Shown one piece after another: positions 18,522 through 28,147 of a stretch of 64,000 nt of DNA (the stretch's first letter is position 1; every line of letters begins with the position of its first letter). The position numbers were made by a program, and so were the translations under genes. The notes below the pieces were generated by a model that saw only the letters and a list, made by a program, of their open reading frames with translations, did no database searches and had not been told where the DNA came from. The stretch is from Cognatishimia sp. 1_MG-2023 (GTDB lineage Bacteria; Pseudomonadota; Alphaproteobacteria; Rhodobacterales; Rhodobacteraceae), in contig NZ_JAUORX010000002.1 in assembly GCF_030548175.1 (NCBI RefSeq), forward strand, positions 186,001 through 250,000, given 5' to 3'.

Positions 18522-19298
18522 ATGGAATCGGTATTAGATTATCACACGGCAGGCGCGCTATTAGATTGGCAGGTTGAACTCGGTGCGACCGAGGCAATTC
18601 TTGACGCGCCTGTGAACCGGTATGAAATTCCCGAAACCATTAAAAAAGTTCAGGCGGCCGAGCCAGTTGCCGTTGCACACAAGCCATCCGTCGATCCAGT
18701 GAAAATTGCCCAGACCGCAGCGAAAGCATGCGCGGATTTGACAGCGCTTAAAGCGGCCATTGCAGAATTTGAACATTGTCCTATCAAACGTGGTGCGCGG
18801 TCATTGGTTTTCGGGGACGGGCATCCTAATGCCCGCGTCATGATCATCAGCGAAACGCCAGATCGCGACGAAGATCGGATAGGTAAACCTTTTGTCGGCC
18901 GTCCGGGCCAACTTTTGGATAAAATGTTATCCGCCATTGAAATGGACCGTTCTGCTGAAAACCCACAGCAGGCCGTCTATACATCAAACATCCTGCCATG
19001 GCGTTTGCCACAAAGCCGCGAGCCTTCTCCTGAGGACTTCAAGATGATGCGCCCTTTTGTGCAACGTCATGTTGAATTGATTGATCCAGACGTGATTGTT
19101 CTGATGGGAAATACGGCATGCCAAGGTGTGCTTGGAAAGCGTGGGATCACTCGGTTGCGCGGTGAGTGGGCAGAGGCCTTTGGCAAACCTATTTTGCCCA
19201 TGTTCCATCCATCCTATTTGATGAAAAACCCAAATATGAAGCGGGAAGCTTGGGCCGATCTATTGGCGTTGAAGGCCAAGCTATTGCCGCTTTCTTAA
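18522..19298 (+). CDS. Uracil-DNA glycosylase family 4-like protein with altered motif I
   Basis: 258-aa protein with the UDG superfamily fold. ATG 18522 is preferred to the upstream open frame (from 18480). The usual motif I GEAPG is SETPD (110-114), followed by the conserved DEDRxGKPFVGRPGQLLDK. Motif II HPSYL is kept near the C-terminus. Of the cysteines expected for the 4Fe-4S cluster of family 4, only HCPIKR is evident (C86), and the C-terminal Cys is replaced by Met (FKMMRPF). It probably binds DNA, but uracil removal is uncertain. It lies directly upstream of a LysE-type gene. Confidence 0.75.
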   Translation: MESVLDYHTAGALLDWQVELGATEAILDAPVNRYEIPETIKKVQAAEPVAVAHKPSVDPVKIAQTAAKACADLTALKAAIAEFEHCPIKRGARSLVFGDGHPNARVMIISETPDRDEDRIGKPFVGRPGQLLDKMLSAIEMDRSAENPQQAVYTSNILPWRLPQSREPSPEDFKMMRPFVQRHVELIDPDVIVLMGNTACQGVLGKRGITRLRGEWAEAFGKPILPMFHPSYLMKNPNMKREAWADLLALKAKLLPLS

Positions 19299-19312
19299 GT
19301 ATCGGAGGTCTC

Positions 19313-19930
19313 ATGGATTTCATTCTGCTTTTAGCCTTCGTTCCAGCGGCGTTGGCTTTGAACCTGACACCAGGTGCGGATATGATGTTTTGCTTAGGCC
19401 AGGGCTTACGATCCGGCCCAAAACCGGCCATTGCGGCAAGTGCAGGGATTTCTGTTGGTGCATTGGTGCACGTAACACTGGCGGGACTAGGCCTTGGTGC
19501 CTTGGTGGCAACTACTCCTTGGGTCTTTGATGTGATCCGGTGGATCGGCGTCGGGTATCTCATGTGGCTAGCAATCACTGCGCTACGCAACTCTGTGCAG
19601 GATAGTAGGGTGAAGCCATTGTCTCCACGCCTGGCGTTTCGACAAGGATTGCTGGTGAACCTCTCCAACCCCAAAGTGATCTTGTTTGTTCTGGCGTTTA
19701 TCCCGCAGTTTGTTGATCCGTCTCAAGGCAGCGTATTTGCACAGTTCTTGATGTTTGGAGGCGTCATCGCTTTTGGTGGATTTATAGTAAATGGGTTTGT
19801 TGGCATATTTGCAGGCAGCGTTGGGAAATCGCTAACCGGATCGCCGAAATTTCAAAGAGGGATTGGGTACGTTACCGCAGCGATCTTTTCAGCCCTCGCA
19901 GTACGTTTAGCTTTGTTGGAGCGCGCATAA
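19313..19930 (+). CDS. LysE/RhtB-family amino acid exporter
   Basis: 205-aa inner-membrane protein with the family signature NLTPGADMMFCLGQGLRSG near the N-terminus and about six hydrophobic segments. Exports amino acids or derivatives; substrate unknown. ATG 19313 follows GGAGGTCTC and lies 14 bases after the UDG-like stop; the frame stays open upstream but has no start as good. The stop overlaps the moaB start (TAATG), so it is coupled to moaB. Confidence 0.88.
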   Translation: MDFILLLAFVPAALALNLTPGADMMFCLGQGLRSGPKPAIAASAGISVGALVHVTLAGLGLGALVATTPWVFDVIRWIGVGYLMWLAITALRNSVQDSRVKPLSPRLAFRQGLLVNLSNPKVILFVLAFIPQFVDPSQGSVFAQFLMFGGVIAFGGFIVNGFVGIFAGSVGKSLTGSPKFQRGIGYVTAAIFSALAVRLALLERA

Positions 19931-20478
19931 TGGCGAAACTTGATGACAGCCGTCCCTTTGTCCCAGTCCGCATTGCGGTTTTAACAGTTAGCGATACGCG
20001 TGGATTGGATCAGGACAAAAGCGGCGATACACTTGTTTCGCGCCTCGAAGCTGCGGGGCATACTTTGGCAGCAAGGGATATTTTGCCTGATGAAAGGCAT
20101 CAAATCGCAGATCAATTGCGGTCTTGGTGCGCTGAGCCAGATATTGATGTTATAATCTCGACTGGAGGCACAGGGCTAACGGGGCGGGACGTTACCGTAG
20201 AAGCCCACCGCGATGTTTATGAAAAAGAGATTGAGGCGTTTGGAACGGTTTTCACCATCGTTTCAATGAAGAAAATCGGAACATCGGCTGTACAAAGCCG
20301 CGCGACAGGAGGAGTGGCAATGGGAACTTATCTGTTCGCTTTGCCGGGAAGTACTGGGGCGTGCAAAGATGCTTGGGACGAAATCCTTCAGTATCAATTG
20401 GACTACCGTCATATGCCTTGCAATTTCGTTGAAATATTGCCGCGCCTAGATGAGCACATGAAGCGCACCAAGGGCTGA
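19930..20478 (+). CDS. moaB: Molybdenum cofactor biosynthesis protein MoaB (MogA/MoaB family)
   Basis: 182-aa protein of the MoCF-binding fold that handles molybdopterin (adenylation or related step). The signature STGGTGLTGRDVT (about residues 76-88) and LPGSTGA region are present, and the family core is complete. ATG overlaps the LysE stop by one base. The other Mo-cofactor genes (fdhD, mobA, mobB, moeA) lie at 33-37 kb, not here. Confidence 0.93.
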   Translation: MAKLDDSRPFVPVRIAVLTVSDTRGLDQDKSGDTLVSRLEAAGHTLAARDILPDERHQIADQLRSWCAEPDIDVIISTGGTGLTGRDVTVEAHRDVYEKEIEAFGTVFTIVSMKKIGTSAVQSRATGGVAMGTYLFALPGSTGACKDAWDEILQYQLDYRHMPCNFVEILPRLDEHMKRTKG

Positions 20479-20514
20479 TCCGACGAGAGCGTTTAAAGCG
20501 CTAGCACTCACGCG

Positions 20515-20536
20515 GCGCCCTTGTTGGCGCAAATTT
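20515..20536 (+). terminator. Possible terminator after moaB
   Basis: GCGCC (20515-20519) and GGCGC (20526-20530) form a short stem, followed by AAATTTCT. Weak on its own. Confidence 0.3.
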
Positions 20537-20582
20537 CTACGAAAAATTCACTTTTCTGCGACGGAAGGCCCTTCACTGCTCG

Positions 20583-20588
20583 TATAAT
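20583..20588 (+). promoter_or_regulatory. Candidate -10 box of the RND operon
   Basis: Exact TATAAT, 69 bases before the membrane fusion protein start. No good -35 at 16-18 bp (GACGGA is nearest), so an activator or another arrangement is possible. Confidence 0.35.
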
Positions 20589-20656
20589 GCGCTGGGCACT
20601 TGGAAATTCTACCAAACTGCACAAGTTTAGCTGTGCACACGTGAAAAGGATTAGTC

Positions 20657-22129
20657 ATGCGGTTTTTGCGTCAAAGTATGGTGGGGCTTTTTCTACTGTC
20701 GGTGACAGTGGGCCTACTCACGATCGCTGCGCAAATGTTCACAGGTGCGCTTGCTGAGCGGCTGAGTGATGAGACACCGGCCCGTCAGCAACGCGAACGT
20801 GTGTTTACAGTAAACGTGTTGACTGCAACGCCCGAAGAAGTGGTGCCGCAAATATCCGTGTTTGGTGAAGTTCAAAGCCAACGAACCTTGGAATTACGCG
20901 CGTCAGCTGGCGGAACAATTGTTGAGATGGTTCCGGATTTTCGAGAAGGCGGTCAGGTTCAAGCAGGCCAGATATTGGTTCAAGTCGATACATCCGATGC
21001 ACAAGATAGTTTGGCACGAGCAGCGAGCGAAGTACGTGCCTCACAAGCCGACGTACGCGATGCCGGACGTGCTCTAAGCCTTGCAAGTGATGAATTGATG
21101 GCGGCTTCAGATCAAGTCGATTTGCGTGCAAAAGCGCTTAGCCGTCAGCAAGATTTGGAAAGCCGGGGCGTTGGAACGGCCGCGGCAGTTGAGACGGCAG
21201 AATTAAGTTTGTCATCCGCAAAGCAACAGGAGTTGTCCCGCCGGCAGGCTATTGCGCAGGCCGAGACACGCGTTGACCAATCAGCGACCCGGCTAGAGCG
21301 TGCAAACATCGCTCTTGCCGAGGCTGAGCGCCAATTGTCTGACTTGCAAGTTGTTGCAGATTTTGACGGTAAATTGGCGGATGTGAACGCTGTTAAAGGT
21401 GGTCTCGTTTCGGCAAATGAACGGCTCGCACAGCTTATTGACCCAAATGCTTTAGAGGTCACATTTCGTGTGTCGACCGCTCAATATACACGCCTGATTG
21501 ATGAAAGCGGGCGCCTACGGCCTGCCGATGTGTCGGTGTCCTTAAATGTGTCTGGTTTGGTTCTGGAAGCACAGGGTCGCATAAGTCGCGATAGTGCCGC
21601 CGTTGGTGAAGGTCAGACAGGCCGCTTAATATTTGCAACGTTAGAAAATGCGCGCGGTTTAAAGCCCGGTGATTTTGTCAGCGTGGCGATTAAAGAGCTG
21701 CCCATTAGAAATGTGGTACGCTTACCTGCCGCAGCTGTGGACCCTCAAGGGCAGGTTATGGTCGTGGGCGAAGATTTCCGTCTCGAAGCCCTTCCCATTT
21801 CATTGATCCGCCGGCAAGGCGACGAAGTTCTCGTGGAAGGTACGCATTTGGCAGGAAAAGCTATCGTTACACGTCTTACACCTTTGTTGGGCGCGGGGAT
21901 TCGCGTGAAACCCGTTCAAGAGAATACCAGTGGATCACCCATTGTCGCTGCTTCACCAGAACCGGAGTTGCTAGAGCTCACCGAAGAGCGACGGGCAAGG
22001 TTAGTTGCCTTCGTTGAGGGAAATAGGCGCATGCCAGCCGACCGTAAACAGCGTGTTCTGGATCAACTGTCCCAGCAAAAAGTTCCTGCGCAGGTGGTCA
22101 ATAGGCTGGAACAGCGGATCGGAGGGTAG
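20657..22129 (+). CDS. RND efflux system periplasmic adaptor (HlyD family)
   Basis: 490-aa membrane fusion protein linking the RND pump to an outer-membrane channel. An N-terminal anchor (about residues 8-30) is followed by the biotinyl-lipoyl half-domain (GEVQSQRTLELRASAGGTI), a long alpha-helical hairpin rich in Ala, Gln and Arg (about 110-225), the second lipoyl half, and beta-barrel domains. Residues about 437-490 (from LELTEERRARL) form an extra helical tail not needed in typical adaptors. The pump gene follows after a 6-nt gap. No outer-membrane factor gene is in the operon. Substrates unknown. Confidence 0.92.
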   Translation: MRFLRQSMVGLFLLSVTVGLLTIAAQMFTGALAERLSDETPARQQRERVFTVNVLTATPEEVVPQISVFGEVQSQRTLELRASAGGTIVEMVPDFREGGQVQAGQILVQVDTSDAQDSLARAASEVRASQADVRDAGRALSLASDELMAASDQVDLRAKALSRQQDLESRGVGTAAAVETAELSLSSAKQQELSRRQAIAQAETRVDQSATRLERANIALAEAERQLSDLQVVADFDGKLADVNAVKGGLVSANERLAQLIDPNALEVTFRVSTAQYTRLIDESGRLRPADVSVSLNVSGLVLEAQGRISRDSAAVGEGQTGRLIFATLENARGLKPGDFVSVAIKELPIRNVVRLPAAAVDPQGQVMVVGEDFRLEALPISLIRRQGDEVLVEGTHLAGKAIVTRLTPLLGAGIRVKPVQENTSGSPIVAASPEPELLELTEERRARLVAFVEGNRRMPADRKQRVLDQLSQQKVPAQVVNRLEQRIGG

Positions 22130-22135
22130 GTCGAC

Positions 22136-25100
22136 ATGGCAAAGCACATAACCCAAACAGCGAGCGGAATACTTTCATATTTTACGCGCCATGGGACTGC
22201 TGCCAACCTGCTACTTGTGCTTCTTGTCGTTGCCGGATTATCCGCTGCGCCTCAAATGCGCGCGCAGTATTTCCCTGATGTCGTGATTGATAATGTGCGC
22301 GTGTCCGTCAATTGGGATGGGGCAGGTGCTGAGGACGTTGATGGTGCGATTGTTCAGGTCCTTGAACCAGTACTATTGGCCGTTGAAGGCGTCGAAAGTA
22401 CAGAATCCCGTTCTTCAGAGGGATCTGCTTCAATTGTTATGGACTTCGAGCCGGGCTGGGATATGGCACGTGCCGCGGATGACGTTCAAAGTGCAGTCGA
22501 TGCGATTAATGCCTTACCCGAAGATGCCGATGATCCGCGCGTACGTCGAGGGGCTTGGCGTGATCGCGTCACGGATGTTGTCATTTCTGGGCCGTTGTCG
22601 CCAGCACAACTTGGGCGATTTGCGGATGAGTTTGTAGTTCGATTGTTTGCCGAGGGGGTCACTCGCGCCACAATCCGCGGCGTTGCTGCACCCAGTACAA
22701 TTGTTGAAATCCCTGCCATCAGCTTGATCACGCATGACATTTCAATGGAGCGCATTGCCTCGGCAATCGCTGAAGAAGTCGATGCCGATCCTGCAGGCGA
22801 CGTTGCAGGTGCAAATACACGTGTGCGAACTGGTGTGGCCAAGCGTAGCGCAGATCAGATCTTAGACATTGTTTTACGGTCTAATCCTGATGGATCGTCA
22901 CTTAAAATCAGTGATGTGGCGACTGTGAAGGTCGAAGGTTCTGACCGGGATCGCAGTTACTTTGTGGGGGACAACCCTGCCGTTTCGGTGCGTGTGGATC
23001 GCACTGCTAAAGGCGATGCAATTGGCATTCAGGCTTCGGTTCAAAAGGTAGCTGATGAGCTGCAAACAACGTTGCCACAAGGCACAACGATTGAGTTGAT
23101 CCGGACAAGGGCGGAGGCGATTAGCGGGCGATTGAACCTTTTGCTGGACAACGGATTGATGGGGCTTGGTCTTGTTCTTTTGCTGCTATTTCTGTTCCTA
23201 AACGCGCGTATCGCTTTTTGGGTGGCCGCCGGTATTCCTGTTGCAATGTGTGCCGCAATCGCGCTGATGTATGTGGCGGGTATTACCCTTAATATGATTT
23301 CTCTTTTCGGTTTGATTATCACTCTTGGGATTGTGGTGGATGACGCGATCGTTGTCGGAGAACACGCAGATATGCGGGCGCGGCGATTGGGTGAAGAGCC
23401 TGTAGTCGCTGCCGAAACCGCAGCTCAACGCATGGCGCTGCCGGTCTTTTCTGCAACCTTAACAACGGTCATCGCCTTTTTCGGTTTAACAGCCATTGGA
23501 GGTCGGTTTGGAGATTTGATCGCCGATATTCCGTTTACCGTGATCGTTGTTTTGCTGGCTTCACTGGTCGAAGTTTTCTTGATTCTGCCAAATCACATGA
23601 GCCACGCGTTGGTTCATAGTGCTAAAAATCATTGGTATGATTTCCCCAGTCGCGTGGTGAACCGTGGTTTCCGTTGGTTCCGCGATGCTGTTTTTCGTCG
23701 GATCATGGCATTCGTCATATGGGCACGTTATCCCATATTGGCAGCCACAGTTCTTATCCTTTCCTCACAAGTTAGCTTGTTCGTGACAGGTGACGTGAAG
23801 TGGCGGTTCTTCAACTCGCCTGAACGTGGGTCTGTATCTGGTAACTTTATCATGACGGCCGACGCCACGCGTGAAGACAGCCTTGTAATGATGCGCGAAC
23901 TTCAACGCGCGACCGAAGAGCTTGGGAAGGTTTATGAGCAAGAGCATGGGCTAAACCCGCTGGCCTTTGTCATGGCAGAGATCGGCGGCAACACAGGGCG
24001 TGGTTTGTCGGGCGCCGATGCGCGCAGCCCAGATCAACTCGGTGGGATTGCGATTGAATTGATTGATGCCGATCTGCGACCTTATTCCAGCTTTGCCTTT
24101 GTGGGTGATCTACAAGACATAGTTCAAAAGCACCCACTGGCTGAAACTGTAAGCTTTCGCGGATGGAGATCAGGCCCTGGCGGCGATGCACTGGACGTTC
24201 AGTTTTTTGGATCTGACAGCGCGACGTTGAAGGCTGCAGCCGAAGATTTGAAAACCGCGCTATCCCGGTATCCCGAAGTATCTGCTGTCGAAGATTCTTT
24301 ACCATATGACAAAGAAGAGCTGGTTCTGGAATTAACTCCCCAAGGTCAGGCGCTTGGTTTTAGTATTGACGGCTTAGGGCGCGTGTTGCGCCATCGTTTG
24401 AACGGATTAGAAGCCGCAACCTATCCTGATGGAGCGCGTACAGCCCGCATTCGGGTGGAATTGCCTGCGGGCGAATTGTCGGCGGACTTTTTAGAAGCCT
24501 CAATGATGCGCACACCAGATGGCGCATATGTTCCGCTCGCCGATATTGTTAGCGTGGATAGAAGCACGGGTTTCTCTACGATCCGGCGTGAGAATGGGAT
24601 TCGAGTTGTATCTGTTAACGGTGATATAGCCGAAGATGATGCCTCTCGGGCAGCTGAAATACAGCAAGTACTACAGGATGAAATTTTGCCGAACATTGCT
24701 AGTATTCGTCAGGTTGAGTGGCGGCTGGCTGGGTTATCAGAACAAGAAAATAGCTTTTTGACCGATGCAAGAAATGGACTAATCCTTTGCCTAGCAGGCA
24801 TTTATCTCGTGCTGGCATGGGTGTTTTCCAGCTGGACACGGCCATTGGTCGTTATGGCGATTATCCCCTTTGGTTTGGTTGGAACGATCTGGGGACACCA
24901 TTACCACGAGGTGCCATTGTCAATGTTTACGGTTGTTGGCCTGCTTGGAATGACGGGGATTATCATTAACGATTCCATCGTTTTAGTAACCACCATTGAC
25001 GAGTATGCCGAAGAACGCGGCCTAATACCGTCCATCATTGAAGGAACCGCTGACCGATTACGCCCCGTCATGCTTACGACTTTGACAACCGTTTTGGGCC

Positions 25101-25522
25101 TAACACCGCTTTTGTTTGAACGGTCACAGCAAGCGCAATTTCTGAAACCAACTGTTATCACGCTAGTCTATGGTCTTGGGTTTGGAGTGCTTTTAGTCTT
25201 GCTGGTTGTGCCTGCGTTATTGGCGACGCAACAAGATATAGGGCGGCAATTCACGGCGGTCCGCCGGGCCATGAAGGCGAGGGCTTTGCAAATCGTCGTG
25301 GCACCGACTGCGTTACTTGGCACGGGGTGGTTAGTGTTAACGGTTGGATGGCGGGCATTTTCCGGACAATTACATCCGGTTTTGCTCAATGTTTTACCGA
25401 GCCAATTTGCAGATGCTGGGTTAGCAGCTACGTTTGCAATATACCTAGGTGGCACCACGATTATGGTTCTGATCGCCTACGCAATTGCCGCGATCAGCTA
25501 TAAATTACGTGATCCAGCATGA
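22136..25522 (+). CDS. RND-family efflux transporter, inner-membrane pump
   Basis: 1128-aa proton-driven pump of the AcrB/AcrD/AcrF (HAE1-like) type. Twelve hydrophobic helices are laid out as 1+6+5 around two large periplasmic loops, and the TM4 proton-relay pair DD is present (GIVVDDAIVVGEH, about residue 400). The AcrB-like sequence is longer than usual (about 1040) because of a C-terminal extension with two additional hydrophobic stretches (LLGTGWLVLTVGW; IYLGGTTIMVLIAYAIAA). It is the second gene of an adaptor-pump operon and ends tail to tail, with no spacing, against the DsbD-like gene. It probably uses a TolC homologue encoded elsewhere. Confidence 0.94.
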   Translation: MAKHITQTASGILSYFTRHGTAANLLLVLLVVAGLSAAPQMRAQYFPDVVIDNVRVSVNWDGAGAEDVDGAIVQVLEPVLLAVEGVESTESRSSEGSASIVMDFEPGWDMARAADDVQSAVDAINALPEDADDPRVRRGAWRDRVTDVVISGPLSPAQLGRFADEFVVRLFAEGVTRATIRGVAAPSTIVEIPAISLITHDISMERIASAIAEEVDADPAGDVAGANTRVRTGVAKRSADQILDIVLRSNPDGSSLKISDVATVKVEGSDRDRSYFVGDNPAVSVRVDRTAKGDAIGIQASVQKVADELQTTLPQGTTIELIRTRAEAISGRLNLLLDNGLMGLGLVLLLLFLFLNARIAFWVAAGIPVAMCAAIALMYVAGITLNMISLFGLIITLGIVVDDAIVVGEHADMRARRLGEEPVVAAETAAQRMALPVFSATLTTVIAFFGLTAIGGRFGDLIADIPFTVIVVLLASLVEVFLILPNHMSHALVHSAKNHWYDFPSRVVNRGFRWFRDAVFRRIMAFVIWARYPILAATVLILSSQVSLFVTGDVKWRFFNSPERGSVSGNFIMTADATREDSLVMMRELQRATEELGKVYEQEHGLNPLAFVMAEIGGNTGRGLSGADARSPDQLGGIAIELIDADLRPYSSFAFVGDLQDIVQKHPLAETVSFRGWRSGPGGDALDVQFFGSDSATLKAAAEDLKTALSRYPEVSAVEDSLPYDKEELVLELTPQGQALGFSIDGLGRVLRHRLNGLEAATYPDGARTARIRVELPAGELSADFLEASMMRTPDGAYVPLADIVSVDRSTGFSTIRRENGIRVVSVNGDIAEDDASRAAEIQQVLQDEILPNIASIRQVEWRLAGLSEQENSFLTDARNGLILCLAGIYLVLAWVFSSWTRPLVVMAIIPFGLVGTIWGHHYHEVPLSMFTVVGLLGMTGIIINDSIVLVTTIDEYAEERGLIPSIIEGTADRLRPVMLTTLTTVLGLTPLLFERSQQAQFLKPTVITLVYGLGFGVLLVLLVVPALLATQQDIGRQFTAVRRAMKARALQIVVAPTALLGTGWLVLTVGWRAFSGQLHPVLLNVLPSQFADAGLAATFAIYLGGTTIMVLIAYAIAAISYKLRDPA

Positions 25523-26341
25523 TTATTTCACAGAGCAGCCTGAGACCTCGACTGCATAGTTTTGTCCCAATACCGTGACACGCAATCCCGATCGGTTTAG
25601 CAGAAATGGCTTCTCTTCCACATGAAGCACTTCGCTAGAAACGCGTAATCTGCTGCCTGTTCGCTTTGTTTCAGCTTCTGCGACCCACAACAGCGGATTG
25701 TCAGTTTCAATGATGCCGAATTCCTTGCCACCCGGGCTTGGCATGTCGATCACGGCAGAAATGCGCATACCGTCTGCAGTCGCTTCTATATCGCAGCTTA
25801 TGTCTTTCACCCTGGCTTCTTCGGCAGAGTAGGGTTGGTCGGACAGGGCAACCGCAATGCGAGGGTCGATTTTATTCACCGATTTTGGAAGGCGCGCTTC
25901 AACATGCAATGTCTCCGGTATGCAAATATCTTTGCAAACGCCGATTTCTAGGCGTCCGTTTAAGCTAATGTCTTTTCCATTGCGGCGTGGCTCAATGATC
26001 ACTGGCACGACCACTTCGTGTGTGTAGCCAACTGAACGTAAACCGCTTTGATTAAAAACAATTGGCGTTGGCCACATTGGGTCAAGCGTGCGCACATTGC
26101 GGGATCCTGACCAGGTCAACCTTGGCGGAATGCCTCCATCTCCGGGTGAGCGCCAATAGGTTTTCCAGCCATCTTTGAGCTTCAGTCGCACCGCCGCAAT
26201 ATGGGTACCATCCACACGTCGCCATCCTGGTAAGATGTCAGCCTCAACTGTGGCTACCAAATCTTGGGCGGCAATAGGTGGGGCTGCTGCCCAAAGAAGC
26301 GGAATGGCTACTGCGGCCAAGAGAGATTTTCTAAACATCAT
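25523..26341 (-). CDS. Periplasmic DsbD N-terminal-domain-like protein
   Basis: About 272-aa exported protein. A signal peptide (through PPIAA) precedes an immunoglobulin-like domain similar to the N-terminal domain of DsbD: LKLKDGWKTYWRSPGDGG and the cysteine pair in GVCKDICIPE (about residues 137-146). It lacks the membrane and C-terminal thioredoxin domains of full DsbD, so it would act as a separate periplasmic redox partner or chaperone. The frame opens at TTG 26347; I take the first ATG (26341), but neither site has a clear ribosome signal. Confidence 0.78.
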   Translation of the reverse strand: MMFRKSLLAAVAIPLLWAAAPPIAAQDLVATVEADILPGWRRVDGTHIAAVRLKLKDGWKTYWRSPGDGGIPPRLTWSGSRNVRTLDPMWPTPIVFNQSGLRSVGYTHEVVVPVIIEPRRNGKDISLNGRLEIGVCKDICIPETLHVEARLPKSVNKIDPRIAVALSDQPYSAEEARVKDISCDIEATADGMRISAVIDMPSPGGKEFGIIETDNPLLWVAEAETKRTGSRLRVSSEVLHVEEKPFLLNRSGLRVTVLGQNYAVEVSGCSVK

Positions 26342-26491
26342 ACTCAACAGATGCTGGATTGCTTAGTAAAAGCCAACTCACATTCGGGCGAGCAAATGTG
26401 ACGGTCTGTTTTTTCGAACGTGGGGCTTGCGCATGTGGCTTCAAAGTCTCACATTGAATGGACTACCCTTTGATTGCAGGAGAGGATTTCC

Positions 26492-27067
26492 TTGGATAGC
26501 ACGCCAAATGGTCTTGAACTCACAGGTAAAATCCTAATTGCCATGCCGGGTATGGGAGACCCTCAGTTCGCGCATTCCGTTGTTTATCTTTGCGCGCATA
26601 GCAACGATGGCGCGATGGGTTTAATAGTAAACAAGACGATGGGCAAAATGAAATTTGCCGATCTTTTGGATCAACTCTCTATTCAGCAAGCCATACACAG
26701 CAGAAAAATGCCGTTGTATTTTGGCGGGCCGGTAGAAGGTGGTCGTGGTTTTGTTCTTCATTCATCTGAATACACGTCGCAAATATCTACACTGCGCGTT
26801 GATGATGATTTTGCCATGACTGCAACTTTGGACGTTATCGAAGAGATGGCCGAAGGTGCAGGGCCAGACAAAGCTCTATTGGCACTTGGTTATAGCGGTT
26901 GGGGTCCAGGCCAACTCGAAGAAGAAATCGGCCAAAATGGGTGGCTGATCTGTGATGCGGGACTCGAATTGGTATTTGACTTGCAGGACGATAAAAAATG
27001 GGAGGCTGCGTTGAATTCGCTTGGAATTGATGCGCTTACATTATCTGCAAGCTCTGGGCGTGCTTAG
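26492..27067 (+). CDS. YqgE/AlgH family protein
   Basis: 191-aa protein of the UPF0301 family, with the signature ILIAMPGMGDPQFAHSVVYL and GLIVNK. Function remains unclear in the family. The start is the TTG at 26492: AGGAGAGG lies six bases upstream, whereas the longer frame (TTG 26474) would bury that site. An uncommon start codon, decided by the ribosome site. It is divergent from the DsbD-like gene with about 150 bp between. Confidence 0.88.
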   Translation: MDSTPNGLELTGKILIAMPGMGDPQFAHSVVYLCAHSNDGAMGLIVNKTMGKMKFADLLDQLSIQQAIHSRKMPLYFGGPVEGGRGFVLHSSEYTSQISTLRVDDDFAMTATLDVIEEMAEGAGPDKALLALGYSGWGPGQLEEEIGQNGWLICDAGLELVFDLQDDKKWEAALNSLGIDALTLSASSGRA

Positions 27068-27087
27068 TTTTTTGACCCAAATCTGGC

Positions 27088-28038
27088 TCAATCGCGCGGC
27101 GCTGCTGCCCGTTTTAGTCGATCATTGATGGCTGCACCTAAGCCATGTTGAGGGATAGGCGAAACGGCAATCGCGGTGGCTTTCATCGCGTCCAAAGCAT
27201 GTAGGTGATGGAATAAATTGGCTGCTGCTTCGCGCAAATCACCCGCTTCAGATAGATTTAGGTCACAGCTTACAGGCCCGAACCCAAGCAGCAATTCACC
27301 CTCGTTCAGTGTTTCGGCATTGAGTCGAACCGATGCACCTGGTGCGTAATGAGATGTCATTTGGCCGGGGGCGATCAATGGATCAGCCGTGCTGTGACGT
27401 ACCATAGTTTCTCCAAGAGCAGTTTCCAGTGCTTCAATAGGTAAACCACCGGGACGCAAAAGAGTTGGCGTTTCTGAAAGGCCGATAATTGTGCTTTCCA
27501 ATCCAACGGTACAAGATCCACCGTCCAGGACCCCTTCAATTTTTCCGCCTAGGCCTACCAATACATGGTTGGCTTGCGTCGGGCTGATCTTGCCTGATGG
27601 ATTGGCAGAGGGGGCAGCGATAGGTCCGCCAAATTCCGTCAACAATGCCTTGGCGACTGGATGCTCAGGTACGCGAACTGCGAGGGTTGGGAGGCCTGCC
27701 GTTACCAAAGGTGAGAGGCCAGAGTCCGGTTTGAGTGGTAATACAAGCGTCAGCGGACCCGGCCAGAAAGCACCGGCTATTCGATCTGCAGCATCATTCC
27801 ACTCAACGAACTCTTGAGCACGCGTCACGTTTTCCACGTGGACGATCAAAGGGTTGAACGTTGGGCGCCCTTTGGCTTCGAAGATGCGAGCGACCGCCAA
27901 ATCGTTTCGTGCGTCGGCACCCAATCCGTAAACCGTCTCTGTTGGAAAGGCGACCAGTCCTCCGGAACACCAAATTGCGCTGGCTCGGGCGTATCCCTTT
28001 GCATCAGCTTTCAGTATCTCGGTCGTAAGGTCACTCAT
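27088..28038 (-). CDS. L-threonylcarbamoyladenylate synthase (Sua5/YrdC)
   Basis: 316-aa enzyme that makes threonylcarbamoyl-AMP from threonine, bicarbonate and ATP for the t6A modification of tRNA. The YrdC domain (about residues 10-190) shows FPTETVYGLGADA, KGRPTFNPLIVH and APSANPSGKISPT; a C-terminal Sua5 domain follows (about 220-310), so it is the two-domain long form. It is convergent with the YqgE gene and divergent from the acyl-CoA dehydrogenase gene. Confidence 0.93.
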   Translation of the reverse strand: MSDLTTEILKADAKGYARASAIWCSGGLVAFPTETVYGLGADARNDLAVARIFEAKGRPTFNPLIVHVENVTRAQEFVEWNDAADRIAGAFWPGPLTLVLPLKPDSGLSPLVTAGLPTLAVRVPEHPVAKALLTEFGGPIAAPSANPSGKISPTQANHVLVGLGGKIEGVLDGGSCTVGLESTIIGLSETPTLLRPGGLPIEALETALGETMVRHSTADPLIAPGQMTSHYAPGASVRLNAETLNEGELLLGFGPVSCDLNLSEAGDLREAAANLFHHLHALDAMKATAIAVSPIPQHGLGAAINDRLKRAAAPRD

Positions 28039-28147
28039 TTGTTTGACGCCGCGTTACGATAGGCGCATCTGAAACGCCCATCTAATGTAAAGATCACAGC
28101 TGCATACAAGCCAATTGAAACATTGCCAACCGCCAAGGGTCGATCAC

